Positions 1 through 13,400 of a DNA stretch of 64,000 bases are shown in pieces. Both the position numbers and the translations under genes were made by a program. Positions within the stretch are counted from its first letter, which is position 1, and each line of letters begins with the position of its first letter. Under the pieces are notes generated by a model. It searched no databases. It saw only the letters and a list, made by a program, of their open reading frames with translations, and was not told the DNA's origin. Source of the DNA: Bolinopsis microptera (taxonomy: Eukaryota > Ctenophora > Tentaculata > Lobata > Bolinopsidae); the NCBI RefSeq assembly GCF_026151205.1, contig NC_087080.1, positions 443,812 to 507,811 on the forward strand, written 5' to 3'.

Positions 1-280
1 TGCTATGTGTTCAGTCAGTGTTACATTTCATTGGATTTATCTTAGGTCAAGATAAATATTTTGTTATGTGATAAAAACTGACTTTCAAAGAGCACTCCCT
101 GTGACGGTCTGTGACCACGGGCATCCTAATTCTCTAATTTAATATGGAATTAGATCTATTTTGGTCGAAAATAATATTTGCCACCGTAGAGTCCTGTTTT
201 TTCACACCCCCACGCCGTAGAGTCCCAGTTTGTACGACACCGCCGTAGAGTCTTACGCCATAGAGTCCGGACCCCATTCC

Positions 281-365
281 TACAGTAACGTGTTGCTATG
301 GTAACGTGTTTCTACAGTAACTTGTTGCTACATCCGTGTTGCTATGGTAACGTGTTGCTAATATG
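281..365. repeat. Small cluster of X-box-like palindromes
   Basis: GTTGCTATGGTAAC occurs twice, with related degenerate copies between them. The core fits the RFX X-box pattern of two inverted half sites. Upstream, 1-280, I see no gene; the phrase 'cgccgtagagtc' recurs several times at 180-270. Confidence 0.55.
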
Positions 366-494
366 TCTGATAACTAATATTTATCTCAGTTAGGGGTCAC
401 TGTTTGTATTAGCAATATCTAATGAAATACTGTTTGTATTTCATTAGTCCACCTAATCACTGTAGAGCGTGCTGTATTGTGTATTATTCTTCTG

Positions 495-1050
495 TTACCA
501 GGTTACCATGTATGGGGCCAGGTTGTCAGGTATGTGACCAGGTTGCCAGGTATGTGACCAGGTTGCCAGGTATGTGACCAGGTTGCCAGGTATGTGACCA
601 GGTTGCCATGTATGTGACCAGGTTGCCAGGCATGTGACCAGGTTGCCAGGTATGTAACCAGGTTGCCAGGTATGTGACCAGGTTACCATGTATGTGACCA
701 GGTTGCCAGGTATGTGACCAGGTTGCCAGGTATGTGACCAGGTTGCCAGGTATCAGTAGTCAATGACTAGACAGGGTTATTGAAAATTACAAAGAATAAA
801 ATGGCGTCTGGACTTGGGACCAGCTCAAAGTACATTTCATTAATGCCCTCTGAAAACCATTCTGCTAGCTCAAATTATTTGTTATATAGTAGTGTTGAAA
901 GTATTAAAAAGTTAAAAAAGGTATGGGACCAGGTTGCCAGGTATGTGACCAGGTTTCCAGGTTTGTGACCATGTTGCTAGGTATGTGACCAGGTTGCCAG
1001 GTATGGGACCAGGTTGCCAGGTATGTGACCAGATTGCCAGGTATGTGACT
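495..1050. repeat. 20-bp minisatellite (ggttgccaggtatgtgacca), two blocks
   Basis: Roughly 13 head-to-tail copies of a 20-bp unit lie at 495-752 and about six more at 925-1050, separated by about 170 bases of unique AT-rich sequence. The small ORFs here only follow the repeat. Confidence 0.9.
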
Positions 1051-1164
1051 TATATTTGCGTACGGACAGTGTAATATGTTTCTGCTTGTAAGTAAATTAC
1101 AGTTAATTGATACACTGGTAATTGTTTAATTAGCAGGTCAGTGTTCAATCGTTAGCACCGTGAC

Positions 1165-2145
1165 TAGTGTTGTGCAGTTACCATAGCAACTAGTATTGTG
1201 CAGTTACCATAGCAGAAAGCATTGTGCAGTTACCATAGCAACAAGCATTGTGCAGTTACCATAGCAACAAGCATCGTGCAGTTACCATAGCAACAAGCAT
1301 TGTGCAGTTACCATCTAGCATTGTGCAGTTACCATAGCAGCAAGCATTGTGCAATGTGCAGTTACCATAGCAACAAGCATTGTGCAGTTACCATAGCAAC
1401 AAGCATTGTGCAGTTACCATAGCAACAAGCATCGTGCAGTTACCATAGCAACAAGCATTGTGCAGTTACCATCTAGCATTGTGCAGTTACCATAGCAGCA
1501 AGCATTGTGCAATGTGCAGTTACCATAGCAACAAGCATTGTGCAGTTCCCATAGCAACAAGCTTTGTGCATTAACCATAGCAACTAGCATTGTGCAGTTA
1601 CCATAGCAGCAAGCATTGTGCAGTTACCATGGCAACAAGCATTGTGCAGTTACCATGGTAACAAGCATTGTGCATTTACCATGGCAACAAGCATTGTGCA
1701 GTTACCATGGTAACAAGCATTGTGCATTTACCATAGCAACAAGCTTTGTGCAGTTACCATAGCAACTAGCATTGTGCATTTACCATAGCAACAAGCATTG
1801 TGCAGTTCCCATAGCAACAAGCTTTGTGCATTAACCATAGCAACTAGCATTGTGCAGTTACCATAGCAGCAAGCATTGTGCAGTTACCATGGCAACAAGC
1901 ATTGTGCAGTTACCATGGTAACAAGCATTGTGCATTTACCATGGCAACAAGCATTGTGCAGTTACCATGGTAACAAGCATTGTGCATTTACCATAGCAAC
2001 AAGCTTTGTGCAGTTACCATAGCAACTAGCATTGTGCATTTACCATAGCAACAAGCATTGTGCAGTTACCATAGCAACAAGCTTTGTGCAGTTACCATGG
2101 TAACAAGCATTGTGCAGTTACCATAGCAACCAGCTTTGTGCAGGT
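1165..2145. repeat. 26-bp minisatellite with X-box core
   Basis: About 36 copies of a 26-bp unit whose core is GTTACCATAGCAAC, joined by 'aagcattgtgca'. Blocks of several units are themselves duplicated (1200-1500, and 1540-1800 against 1800-2060), so there is higher-order structure. Confidence 0.92.
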
Positions 2146-2224
2146 GTTCTACTTTATGTTTTGATAAACTTTTGTCTTATTCTGTCAAGTAGAGAAATTA
2201 CAGCGGAGGTTTATCTGCGTGTTT

Positions 2225-4295
2225 TAAATACCAGTAACCCTAACAACACCAACCGTGTAACGTTACCCTATAACCGTGTAACGTTACTCTCTAGTAACCG
2301 TGTACCGTTAACCTAGTAACCGTTAATTGTTAACCTATTTACCATGTTACGTTACCCCTAGTAACTGTGTAACGTTAACCTATAGACTGTGTAACGTTAA
2401 CCTAGTAACCGTGTACGTTAACCTAGTAACCGTGTAACGTTAACCATAGATTTCAGAAACGTTTAACCTATTTACCATTTACATTACCCTAGTAACCGTT
2501 AAACGTTAACCTAGTAATCGTGTAAACGTTAACCTAGTAACCCGTGTAACGTTAACTTATTACCGTGTAAACGTTACCCTAGTAACCGTGAACGTTACTC
2601 TAGTAACCGTGTAACGTTAACCAGTAACCGAGTAATGTTAACCTATTTACCATGTTACGTTACCCTAGTAACTGTGTAACGTTTACCTAATAACTGTGTA
2701 ACGTTAACCAGGAACCGTTGTAACGTTAACCTAGTACCGTGTAACGTTAACCTAGTAATCCGAGTAACGTTAACCTATTTACCAAGTTACATTACCCTAG
2801 TAACCGTGTAAAGATAAACCTAGTAATCGTGTAAAACGATTTAACCTAGTAACCGTGGTAACGTTAACTTAGTAACCGGTGTAACGTTTAACCCTTAGAA
2901 TACCGTGTAAAACGTTACTCTAGTAACCGAGTGAACGTAACCTAGTAACCGTTGTAATGTTTAACCTATTTACCAATGTTACTTACCCTAGTAACTGTGT
3001 AACGTTAACCTCATAACTGTGTAACGTTTAAACCTATTAACCGTGTAACGTAACCTAGTAACCGTGTAACGTTACCTAGTAATCTGTGTAACGTTAACCT
3101 ATTTACCATGTATACATTACCCTAGTACCCGTGTAAACGTTAACCTAGTAATCGTGTAACGTTAACCTAGTAACCAGGTGTAACGTTTAACTTAGTAACC
3201 GTGTAAACGTTACCCTAGTAACACGTGGGTAACGTTACTCTAGTTACCGGTAACGTCTAAACCCTAGTAAACCGTGTAATGGTAACCTATTTACCATGTT
3301 ACGTTACCCTAGTAACTGGTGTAACGTTAAACCTAATAACTGTGGTAACTTAACCTAGTAACTCGTTTAACGTTAACCTAGAAACCGAGTAACCGTTAAA
3401 CCTAGTAATCGTGTAAACGTTTAACCATTTTACCATGTTACATTACCCTAGTAACCGTGAACGTTAACCGTAGTAATCGGTGTAACGATTAACCTAGTAA
3501 CCGTTAACGTTAAACATAGTAACCGTGTAACGTTACCCGCAAGTAACCGTGTAACGTTACTCTAGTAACCGTGATAACGTTAACTAGTAACCGTGTATGT
3601 TAACACTATTTACCATGTATTACTTTACCCTAGTAACTGTGTAACGTTAACCTAAAACTGTGTAACGTTAACCCTAGTAACCGTGTAACGTTAACCTAGT
3701 AACCGTGTAAACGGTAACCCTAGTAATGCTGTAACTTAACCAATTTACCCATGTTACATATTACCCTAGTAAACGTGTACGATAACCCTAGTAATCGTGT
3801 AACGTTAACCTAGTACCGTGTAACGTTAACAACTTAGTAACCGTGTAAACGTTTTACCCAGTAACCGAGAAACGTTACTCTAGTAACCGTGTAACGTTAA
3901 CCTAGTATCCCGTGTAATGTTTACCTATTTACCATGTTACGTTACCCTATAAACTGTGTAACTTAACCTAATAACTGTGCAACGTTCACCTAGTAACCGT
4001 GTAACGTTTAACCTAGTAACCGTGTAACTTTAACCTAGTATCGTGTAACGTTAACCTATTTACCATGTACATTACCCTAGTAACCGTGTAACGTACCTAG
4101 AATCGGTGAAAAGTTTAACCTAGTAACCGTGTAATCGTTAACTTAGTAACCGAGTAACGAAACCCTAGTAACCGTGTAACGTTTACTCTAGTACCCCGTG
4201 TAAACGTTAACCTAGTAACCGTGTTAATGTTTAACCTATTTTACCTATGTTACGAGATACGCCTAGTTAACTGTGTAACTTAACCTAATAACTGT
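2225..4295. repeat. Degenerate ~20-bp minisatellite (gtaacgttaacctagtaacc)
   Basis: About 100 copies of a 19-22 bp unit built on GTAACGTTAAC and CTAGTAACCGT. Unlike every other array in the window, this one is full of single-base insertions and deletions (aac/aaac, gtg/gtgg), which looks like unpolished long-read consensus as much as real divergence. No coding sequence seen. Confidence 0.88.
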
Positions 4296-4303
4296 GAACG
4301 GAG

Positions 4304-4485
4304 AGTGGAGCTGCTGAGTGTTCAGAGTGTGGAGGGGGGAGTGTTGCTGGGGAGGATGGGCTCGCTCAGTGCACTCAGTGTACTCCGGGTTATTACTCTG
4401 TGGAGAGGACTTTGTGTGCTCCTTGTGCTCCTGGCTCCTTTAACAATATTACCGGGGCCAGCCAGTGTCAACTGTGTGGTGTGGG
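4304..4485 (+). CDS. Exon 1 recovered: GCC2/GCC3 cysteine-rich repeat
   Basis: Reads SGAAECSECGGG..., then CTQCTPGYYS and CAPCAPGSFNN, the spaced cysteine and PG(Y/S)(Y/F) pattern of ephrin-receptor-like repeats. Donor G|GTGAGT at 4486, phase 2. The 5' border is uncertain because the acceptor sits at the edge of the degenerate array; AG at 4302-4303 is the best candidate. Further exons probably lie upstream of the window. Confidence 0.8.
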
Positions 4486-7400
4486 GTGAGTGAGGGTATA
4501 TTTTTTGACTGGTTCAAATTCTTTGATGGCCTTCAAATCAGTACGAAATAATAAAAAATTGGCCAAGGAATAAGAATTTTAGTGCCAAAAATGTGGACCC
4601 CCAAGTGGTATCAAAACTCGAATTAAAAAGGTAATAATTATTTTAGTCTCTGACTCTCTTGAGTCATGACACCACTTTAGGGTTAGAAAAGGGTTCCTGC
4701 TAGTAAAATTGTAAAACCCCTTCCTTTATCCCGGTATCCAACTAGTTAACATCACTTAATGTGTGTGTAGTGTGTGTTATGTAGCTTACGTTACTTAATC
4801 ATTTAATTTAACACCAGGTACGACGCCCCCCAGAACGCGAGTCTTGCTTGTGACATGTGTGAGCCAGGCGCCTTCTCCGACAACACCGGCACACCTGAGT
4901 GCAGTCTCTGTTCTCCGGGTCATGTTGTGGATATCTCCGGAGCTGAGGGATGTGATGCTTGTCCTCAGGGGTACGAACAGGTATTATAAGGGGTGTGATG
5001 CTTGTCCTCAGGGATACGAACAGGTATTATAAGGGGTGTGATGCTTGTACTCAGGGATACGAACAGGTATTATAAGGGGTGTGATGCTTGTCCTCAGGGA
5101 TACGAACAGGTAATATAAGGGGTGTGATGCTTGTCCTCAGGGATACGAACAGGTATTATAAGGGGTGTGATGCTTGTGCTCAGGGGTACGAACAGGTATT
5201 ATAAGGGGTGTGATGCTTGTCCTCAGGGATACGAACAGGTATTATAAGGGGTGTGATGCTTGTACTCAGGGGTACGAACAGGTATTATAAGGGGTGTGGT
5301 GCTTGTCCTCAGGGATACGAACAGGTATTATAAGGGGTGTGATGCTTGTCCTCAGGGATACGAACAGGTATTATAAGGGGTGTGATGCTTGTCCTCAGGG
5401 ATACGAACAGGTATTATAAGGGGTGTGATGCTTGTCCTCAGGGATACGAACAGGTATTATAAGGGGTGTGGTACTTGTCCTCAGGGATACGAACAGGTAT
5501 TATAAGGGGTGTGATGCTTGTCCTCAGGGATACGAACAGGTATTATAAGGGGTGTGATGCTTGTCCTCAGGGATACGAACAGGTATTATAAGGGGTGTGA
5601 TGCTTGTCCTCAGCGATACGAACAGGTATTATAAGGGGTGTGAAGCTTGTCCTCAGGGGTACAAACAGGTATTATAAGGGGTGTGATGCTTGTCCTCAGC
5701 GATACGAACAGGTATTATAAGGAGTGTGATGCTTGTCCTCAGGGATACGAACAGGTATTATAAGGAGTGTGATGCTTGTACTCAGGGATACGAACAGGTA
5801 TTATAAGGGGTGTGATGCTTGTCCTCAGGGATACGAACAGGTATTATAAGGGGTGTGATGCTTGTCCTCAGGGGTACGAACAGGTATTATAAGGGGTGTG
5901 GTGCTTGTCCTCAGGGGTACGAACAGGTATTATAAGGGGTGTAGTGCTTGTCCTCAGGGATACGAACAGGTATTATAAGGGGTGTGAAGCTTGTCCTCAG
6001 GGATACGAACAGGTATTATAAGGGGTGTGATGCTTGTCCTCAGGGATACGAACAGGTATTATAAGGGGTGTGATGCTTGTCCTCAGGGATATGAACAGGT
6101 ATTATAAGGGGTGTGATGCTTGTACTCAGGGATACGAACAGGTATTATAAGGGGTGTGATGCTTGTCCTCAGGGATACGAACAGGTATTATAAGGGGTGT
6201 GATGCTTGTCCTCAGGGATACGAACAGGTATTATAAGGGGTGTGAAGCTTGTCCTCAGGGATACGAACAGGTATTATAAGGGGTGTGATGCTTGTCCTCA
6301 GGGATACGAACAGGTATTATAAGGGGTGTGATGCTTGTCCTCAGGGATATGAACAGGTATTATAAGGGGTGTGATGCTTGTCCTCAGGGATACGAACAGG
6401 TATTATAAGGGGTGTGATGCTTGTCCTCAGGGATACGAACAGGTATTATAAGGGGTGTGATGCTTGTACTCAGGGATACGAACAGGTATTATAAGGGGTG
6501 TGGTGCTTGTTCTCAGGGATACGAACAGGTATTATAAGGGGTGTGATGCTTGTCCTCAGGGATACGAACAGGTATTATAAGGGGTGTGGTGCTTGTCCTC
6601 AGGGATACGAACAGGTATTATAAGGGGTGTGATGCTTGTCCTCAGGGATACGAACAGGTATTATAAGGGGTGTGATGCTTGTCCTCAGGGATATGAACAG
6701 GTATTATAAGGGGTGTGATGCTTGTCCTCAGGGATACGAACAGGTATTATAAGGGGTGTGATGCTTGTCCTCAGGGATACGAACAGGTATTATAAGGGGT
6801 GTGATGCTTGTACTCAGGGATACGAACAGGTATTATAAGGGGTGTGGTGCTTGTTCTCAGGGATACGAACAGGTATTATAAGGGGTGTGATGCTTGTCCT
6901 CAGGGATACGAACAGGTATTATAAGGGGTGTGGTGCTTGTCCTCAGGGATACGAACAGGTATTATAAGGGGTGTGATGCTTGTCCTCAGGGATACGAACA
7001 GGTATTATAAGGGGTGTGATGCTTGTCCTCAGGGATACGAACAGGTATTATAAGGGGTGTGATGCTTGTACTCAGGGGTACGAACAGGTATTATAAGGGG
7101 TGTGATGCTTGTCCTCAGGGATACGAACAGGTATTATAAGGGGTGTGATGCTTGTCCTCAGGGATACGAACAGGTAATATAAGGGGTGTGATGCTTGTAC
7201 TCAGGGATACGAACAGGTATTATAAGGGGTGTGATGCTTGTCCTCAGGGATACGAACAGGTAATATAAGGGGTGTGATGCTTGTCCTCAGGGATACGAAC
7301 AGGTATTATAAGGGGTGTGATGCTTGTCCTCAGGGGTACGAACAGGTATTATAAGGGGTGTGATGCTTGTCCTCAGGGATACGAACAGGTATTATAAGGG

Positions 7401-10400
7401 GTGTGGTGCTTGTCCTCAGGGATACGAACAGGTATTATAAGGGGTGTGGTGCTTGTCCTCAGGGATACGAACAGGTATTATAAGGGGTGTGATGCTTGTC
7501 CTCAGGGATACGAACAGGTAATATAAGGGGTGTGATGCTTGTCCTCAGGGGTACGAACAGGTATTATAAGGGGTGTGATACTTGTCCTCAGGGATACGAA
7601 CAGGTATTATAAGGGGTGTGATGCTTGTCCTCAGGGGTACGAACAGGTATTATAAGGGGTGTGATGCTTGTCCTCAGGGATACGAACAGGTATTATAAGG
7701 GGTGTGATGCTTGTCCTCAGGGATACGAACACGTATTATAAGGGGTGTGGTGCTTGTCCTCAGGGATACGAACACGTATTATAAGGGGTGTGATGCTTGT
7801 ACTCAGGGGTACGAACACGTATTATAAGGGGTGTGATGCTTGTCCTCAGGGGTACGAACAGGTATTATAAGGGGTGTGGTGCTTGTCCTCAGGGGTACGA
7901 ACAGGTATTATAAGGGGTGTGATGCTTGTCCTCAGGGATACGAACAGGTATTATAAGGGGTGTGATGCTTGTCCTCAGGGATACGAACACGTATTATAAG
8001 GGGTGTGATGCTTGTACTCAGGGGTACGAACACGTATTATAAGGGGTGTAATGCTTGTCCTCAGGGATACGAACAGGTATTATAATTGGTGTAATGCTTG
8101 TCCTCAGGGATACGAACAGGTATTATAAGGGGTGTGATGCTTGTCCTCAGGGATACGAACACGTATTATAAGGGGTGTGGTGCTTGTCCTCAGGGATACG
8201 AACACGTATTATAAGGGGTGTGATGCTTGTACTCAGGGGTACGAACACGTATTATAAGGGGTGTGATGCTTGTCCTCAGGGGTACGAACAGGTAATATAA
8301 GGGGTGTGATGCTTGTCCTCAGGGGTACGAACAGGTATTATAAGGGGTGTGATGCTTGTCCTCAGGGATACGAACAGGTATTATAAGGGGTGTGATGCTT
8401 GTCCTCAGGGATACGAACACGTATTATAAGGGGTGTGATGCTTGTACTCAGGGGTACGAACACGTATTATAAGGGGTGTAATGCTTGTCCTCAGGGATAC
8501 GAACAGGTATTATAATTGGTGTAATGCTTGTCCTCAGGGATACGAACAGGTATTATAAGGGGTGTGATGCTTGTACTCAGGGATACGAACACGTATTCTT
8601 AGTACTAACTACCAGTGTTTGTTAGACAGGAGGTCTATCGCTATATCCCAGCTATATAATATGATTTCAGCCTAAAGCAGGAGCGACCCAGTGTAAGATT
8701 TGCCCAGAGGGAACCTACACTGACTCAGAAGGAAGTGATAACTGTGTGTCCTGTCCGAGAGGAACGTACCAAAATAAGCAGGGTTAGTAACCTAGTAACC
8801 AGCTAGTTACCTAGTAACCAGCAAGTAACCAGCTAGTAACCAGCTAGTAACCAGCTAGTAACCAGCTAGTAAATGTGTGTCCTGCCCGAGTGGAACGTAC
8901 CAAAATAAGCAGGGTTTGTTTATGAAAAAGTAAAAAGAAGACCTGATTTAACCATAAAACGTTAGTTTATAAACTTGTATAACCACTGATTTATATCAGC
9001 GGTAACCATGGTAACTATATCAGGAGGTAACACCTGCTCTCCTTGTCCTGATGGGAAGACTACATCAGCTGAAGGAACGACCGGAATAGAAAAGTGTTAT
9101 TGTAAGTATTGAATGTAACCCCCCCCCCCTCCCCCTCCCCCAGTGTTATTGTTAGTATTGAATGAAGCACCCCCTCCCCCTTCCTTTTATGAGGGATTTT
9201 ATTAGACTCCAATTTTGCACAGCGAGAACTGTTTGTTTTTCAACTTAGTTAAAGTTTAGCTTAACTTTAAATTTTTATACATTTTTACAAAATAGTGTGA
9301 CCCCACTTTTGCAGGGGAGCAGTGTCCCATCGGTTACCATAGAAACTCGGATACTAATGATTGTGACGAGTGTTCTCAGGGAAGCTTTACAGACACTGTA
9401 GAGTCTCCTGAGTGTACGCCCTGTGCTATGGTGGGTAATACAACAACAACGTGTTACGCCACTGTAACACACCAGTGTTACGCCACTGTAACACACACAA
9501 CACACCAGTGTTACGCCACTGTAACACACACAACACACCAGTGTTACGCCACTGTAACACACAACACACCAGTGTTACGCCACTGTAACACACACAACAC
9601 ACCAGTGTTACGCCACTGTAACACACACAACACACCAGTGTTACGCCACTGTAACACACACAACACACCAGTGTTACGCCACTGTAACACACTCAACACA
9701 CCAGTGTTACGCCACTGTAACACACTCAACACACCAGTGTTACGCCACTGTAACACACACAACACACCAGTTTTACGCCACTGTAACACACACAACACAC
9801 CAGTGTTACACCACTGTAACACACTCAACACAGATTCACAGACACTCAACACAGATTTAAAAAGTTTTAAACTACATTTTGTATTGTTCAGATCTTCAGA
9901 TTAAATAATATTGTCTCCAGGGCTTCTTCAACCCGATCAGAAGACAAAGAAAGTGTCTTCAGTGCCCTGTAAAACACTGGACCAGATCTACTGGCTCCAT
10001 TCACCCCACCGACTGTATCGGTAAGTAACCTAGTAACCAGATAGTAACCTAGTAACCATATAGTAACCTAGTAACCAGATAGTAACCTAGTAACCAGATA
10101 GTAACCTAGTTACCAGATAGTAACCTAGTAACCAGATAGTAAACTAGTTACGAGATAGTAACCTAGTAACCAGATAGTAACCTAGTAACTTGATGATAAC
10201 CTGGTAACCAGATAGTAACCTAGTTACCATATAGTAACCTAGTAACTTGATAGTAACCTAGTTACGAGATATTAAACTAGTAACCAGCTAGGAACCTAGT
10301 AACCATATAGTAACCTAGTAACCAGATAGAAACCTATTAACCAGCTAGGAACCTAGTTACCAGATAGTAACCTAGTAATCAGATAGTAACCTATTAACCA

Positions 10401-13400
10401 GATAGTAACCTATTAACCAGATAGTAACCTAGTAACCAGCTAGGAACCAAGTAACCAGCTAGGAACCTAGTTACCAGATAGTAACCTAGTAACCAGATAG
10501 TAACCTATTAACCAGATAGTAACCTAGTAACCAGATAGTAACCTAGTAACCAGCTAGTAACCTAGTTACTAGATAGTAAGACCAAACCAACTATATTTAC
10601 CTCAATTCTCTAGTCTTTTCAGACGCAGAATCTTCTACACTCTCTGACTTCTTCTGATGTCTGGGACTTACGACCCCAGATGTAGCTTTCAACGACGTTT
10701 TAAGGGCCCAACGTTCAGCTGTTCATCAGGGTTAAACTGGGCAGGGTCTTTCAGCCAGCTGCCAGTTGTCACTCCAGGTCTTGTTGTAGCGACTAAGCCA
10801 GATAGTGTAGGAACCTTTCAGGGACACCACCGCTGTTGTGTTAAGTGCCCTCTTCTTCTTTGCCCGGGTGATGTTAAGGAAGTTGAAAATTCGGGGTAAT
10901 GTGTGGTGGTAGAATCCACGACATCCAACTTCTACTGTAAAGAGATATCCTTCCCAGCCTGCGGTCTCGATCTCCACCATTAGCTCTTCGTATCTCTTCT
11001 CTTTCCGGGATCTCTGGTCCTCAAAGTTCTCCTCGTTTCCACAGGTCAGCTCTATCAGGATGACTTTCCTGAGTGTGTTAGAGTATATTACCACATCAGG
11101 TCTGAGAGCTGTGTTGACAATATGTTGGGGGAATTGTCTTGTCCTTTCGTCCTCATCAAACACTAGTTTCCAGTCGTTACCTTCGTCTAGAAGATGAGGT
11201 TCTTCTGTAAGCCGTACTTCGGGTTTCCTGTAGGTTCCTTTTCCGGATACGAACTTCCTCCACTCTCTCTTTACTTCTGTCTTTGGGGTAGCACTGTTTA
11301 TCTCCCTCAGCTTCTCTGCAATTGGTTGCACGATTACCCTGAGCACCTGATCATGTCTCCAATTATACCTTCCTTGTTTAAGCGACACTGGGCAACACGT
11401 TAGAATGTGCTTTAGGTTGCACTGCTGACGCCCACAAAGGGGACAGTTGTTCGTGGAGCTGTAGTTCCAAAGCTGGAGGTTGCTAGGTGTACTTGCAACG
11501 TCGTGGATGGCATTTAGGTGGAACTTTGTCAGCTCGGGGCTCAAGGTATACAGCAGGCTTTGCCAGCCAGTGTCTAGCTGCATGGTGTTCTCCCAGGTTA
11601 GAAACTTTCCTTGGACTCTCTTATCGTAGAGAGTTTGAAGGAGCTCCTCTTCTTTCAGAGACTTAATTATCTCCACCAGTTGCTCCTTTTTGTTCTTCTT
11701 CCTCCTCTGATCACCGAATCCAATACCGGCTCCTTCCCTGGTCTGCACGTAGCCAATCAGTTCTTTGAAGTAGAGGTCTCTCTCCCTATTAGTCAGCTCC
11801 TTGGTGTAGTCCCATCTCTTCTTGTCTCTGTTGGTGTTTTCTCTGTACTCGAAAACCTCCCTCACTTTGGGGTCAACCGATGTCTTCAGCATATAGGCCT
11901 TGGACACCTGTAGACATTTGTACAGGTTGGAGATCTGCTTTAACGATAGTCCAAAGTGGTCTTTTGATCTGTACAGCACACTATTCGATATGGAAGTAGT
12001 AACTCCAAGCCATTTCTTCAAGTATCTGGTACAAAGAGCCTCTAGTGTCTGGATGAATGATACTGGGAGGTTGTATATCATAATATTCCACTGTACTTTG
12101 CTAGTTAGCATGTGGTTGTAGATCCAGCACTTGCTTGGTCCAGAGAGCTCCGCCATGTCTACTTTTTCCAGCTGGCCTGAAAGTTGAGTGGTGATTAGCT
12201 CTCTCGTCTCATCTTGGCCCAGGTTGACGTAAATCCAGTGACCAAGGAACTTTATCGGTGTGTCACCAAGGTACGCTACTTTCTCGTTTGCAATGATGAT
12301 CTCAGGGTCAAACGATCTGTAGGTATTGTCCACTACCTTCATTCCGAGAGCAATACACTTGCTGGGTTTAGCTCTCATCGTCCTTGTCCATGCTAAGAAT
12401 TCCTCCATTTGCCCGACCAGCCTCTTCATTTTGTCGAGTCTGTCAGACAGCAGGGTGAGATCATCTGCAAAAGCTCTGTTTGTAGTTGGCTCAGAGCTGA
12501 ACGACGGCTTGTATCCCAGTGTTCTGTCGACCTGAAGTAAATCCAAGAGTAGGTTGAATGCTATTAAGAATAGCACGACAGAAAGCGGGTCCCCTTGAAA
12601 CAACCCAATTAGGTAGTAGAACCACTCACTCTTCCACTTCTTCGTCTTCACCCGTACTACCAGTTCGTCGTAGTACTTGACAATATATTGGACCACTTCT
12701 TCTGGGAACTTGTAGTGCCGAAGCGCAAACACTATCAGCTCATGGGGTACTCTCCCATAAGCATTCATAAGATCCACCCATACTGCATACACCTGTCTTC
12801 TCTTACTCTTTGCATCCCGCAGTTCCTCCATGAGCGCTTGTGTGTGTTCTATGCATCCTGGCATCTTGCGCAGGAAGCCTTTTTGCACAGAGGTATCGAT
12901 GTACTTATTGGTGGTCATGTAGTCGAGCATTTTATCAGCTAGCATACCCATTGCCACTTTCCCACTGGTGTTAGTCATAGTGATGTTCCTAAACTTGCCA
13001 GGGTCACTAAGGTCCGTGGTCTTGGGAAGTAGGATGCTTTCTCCAATTCTCCACTGCAAGGGGACACTGTTTGATAACCAGAGTTTACTAATACACGCAT
13101 ACAATAGTTCTCTCAGCCTGGCACACCTTTTGTAAACTATGTATGGCACTCCGTTGGGCCCTGGTGAAGATACTTACTAGATAGTAACCTAGTAACCAGC
13201 TAATAACCTAGTAACCAGATAGTAACCTAGTAACCAGCTAGTAACTGTAACTCTATCAGGACCTATAATGACAATGTGTGATGGCACTAATATGACGGGT
13301 AACTGTACGACTTACTACGATGTAGAGCTATCAGTACCCTTCACCGCTCAGTCCCTTGAAGTAAAGGCCGGCAAGTTCAAGGTCTGTTCAGGCAAGAAAA

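Noticed and set aside
780..968. 62-codon frame between two blocks of the first minisatellite
   Set aside because: Its second half is the repeat itself and nothing supports expression.
4940..8600. Regular 43-bp spacing considered as a CRISPR array
   Set aside because: There are no unique spacers; the whole unit repeats, and the setting is an animal intron.
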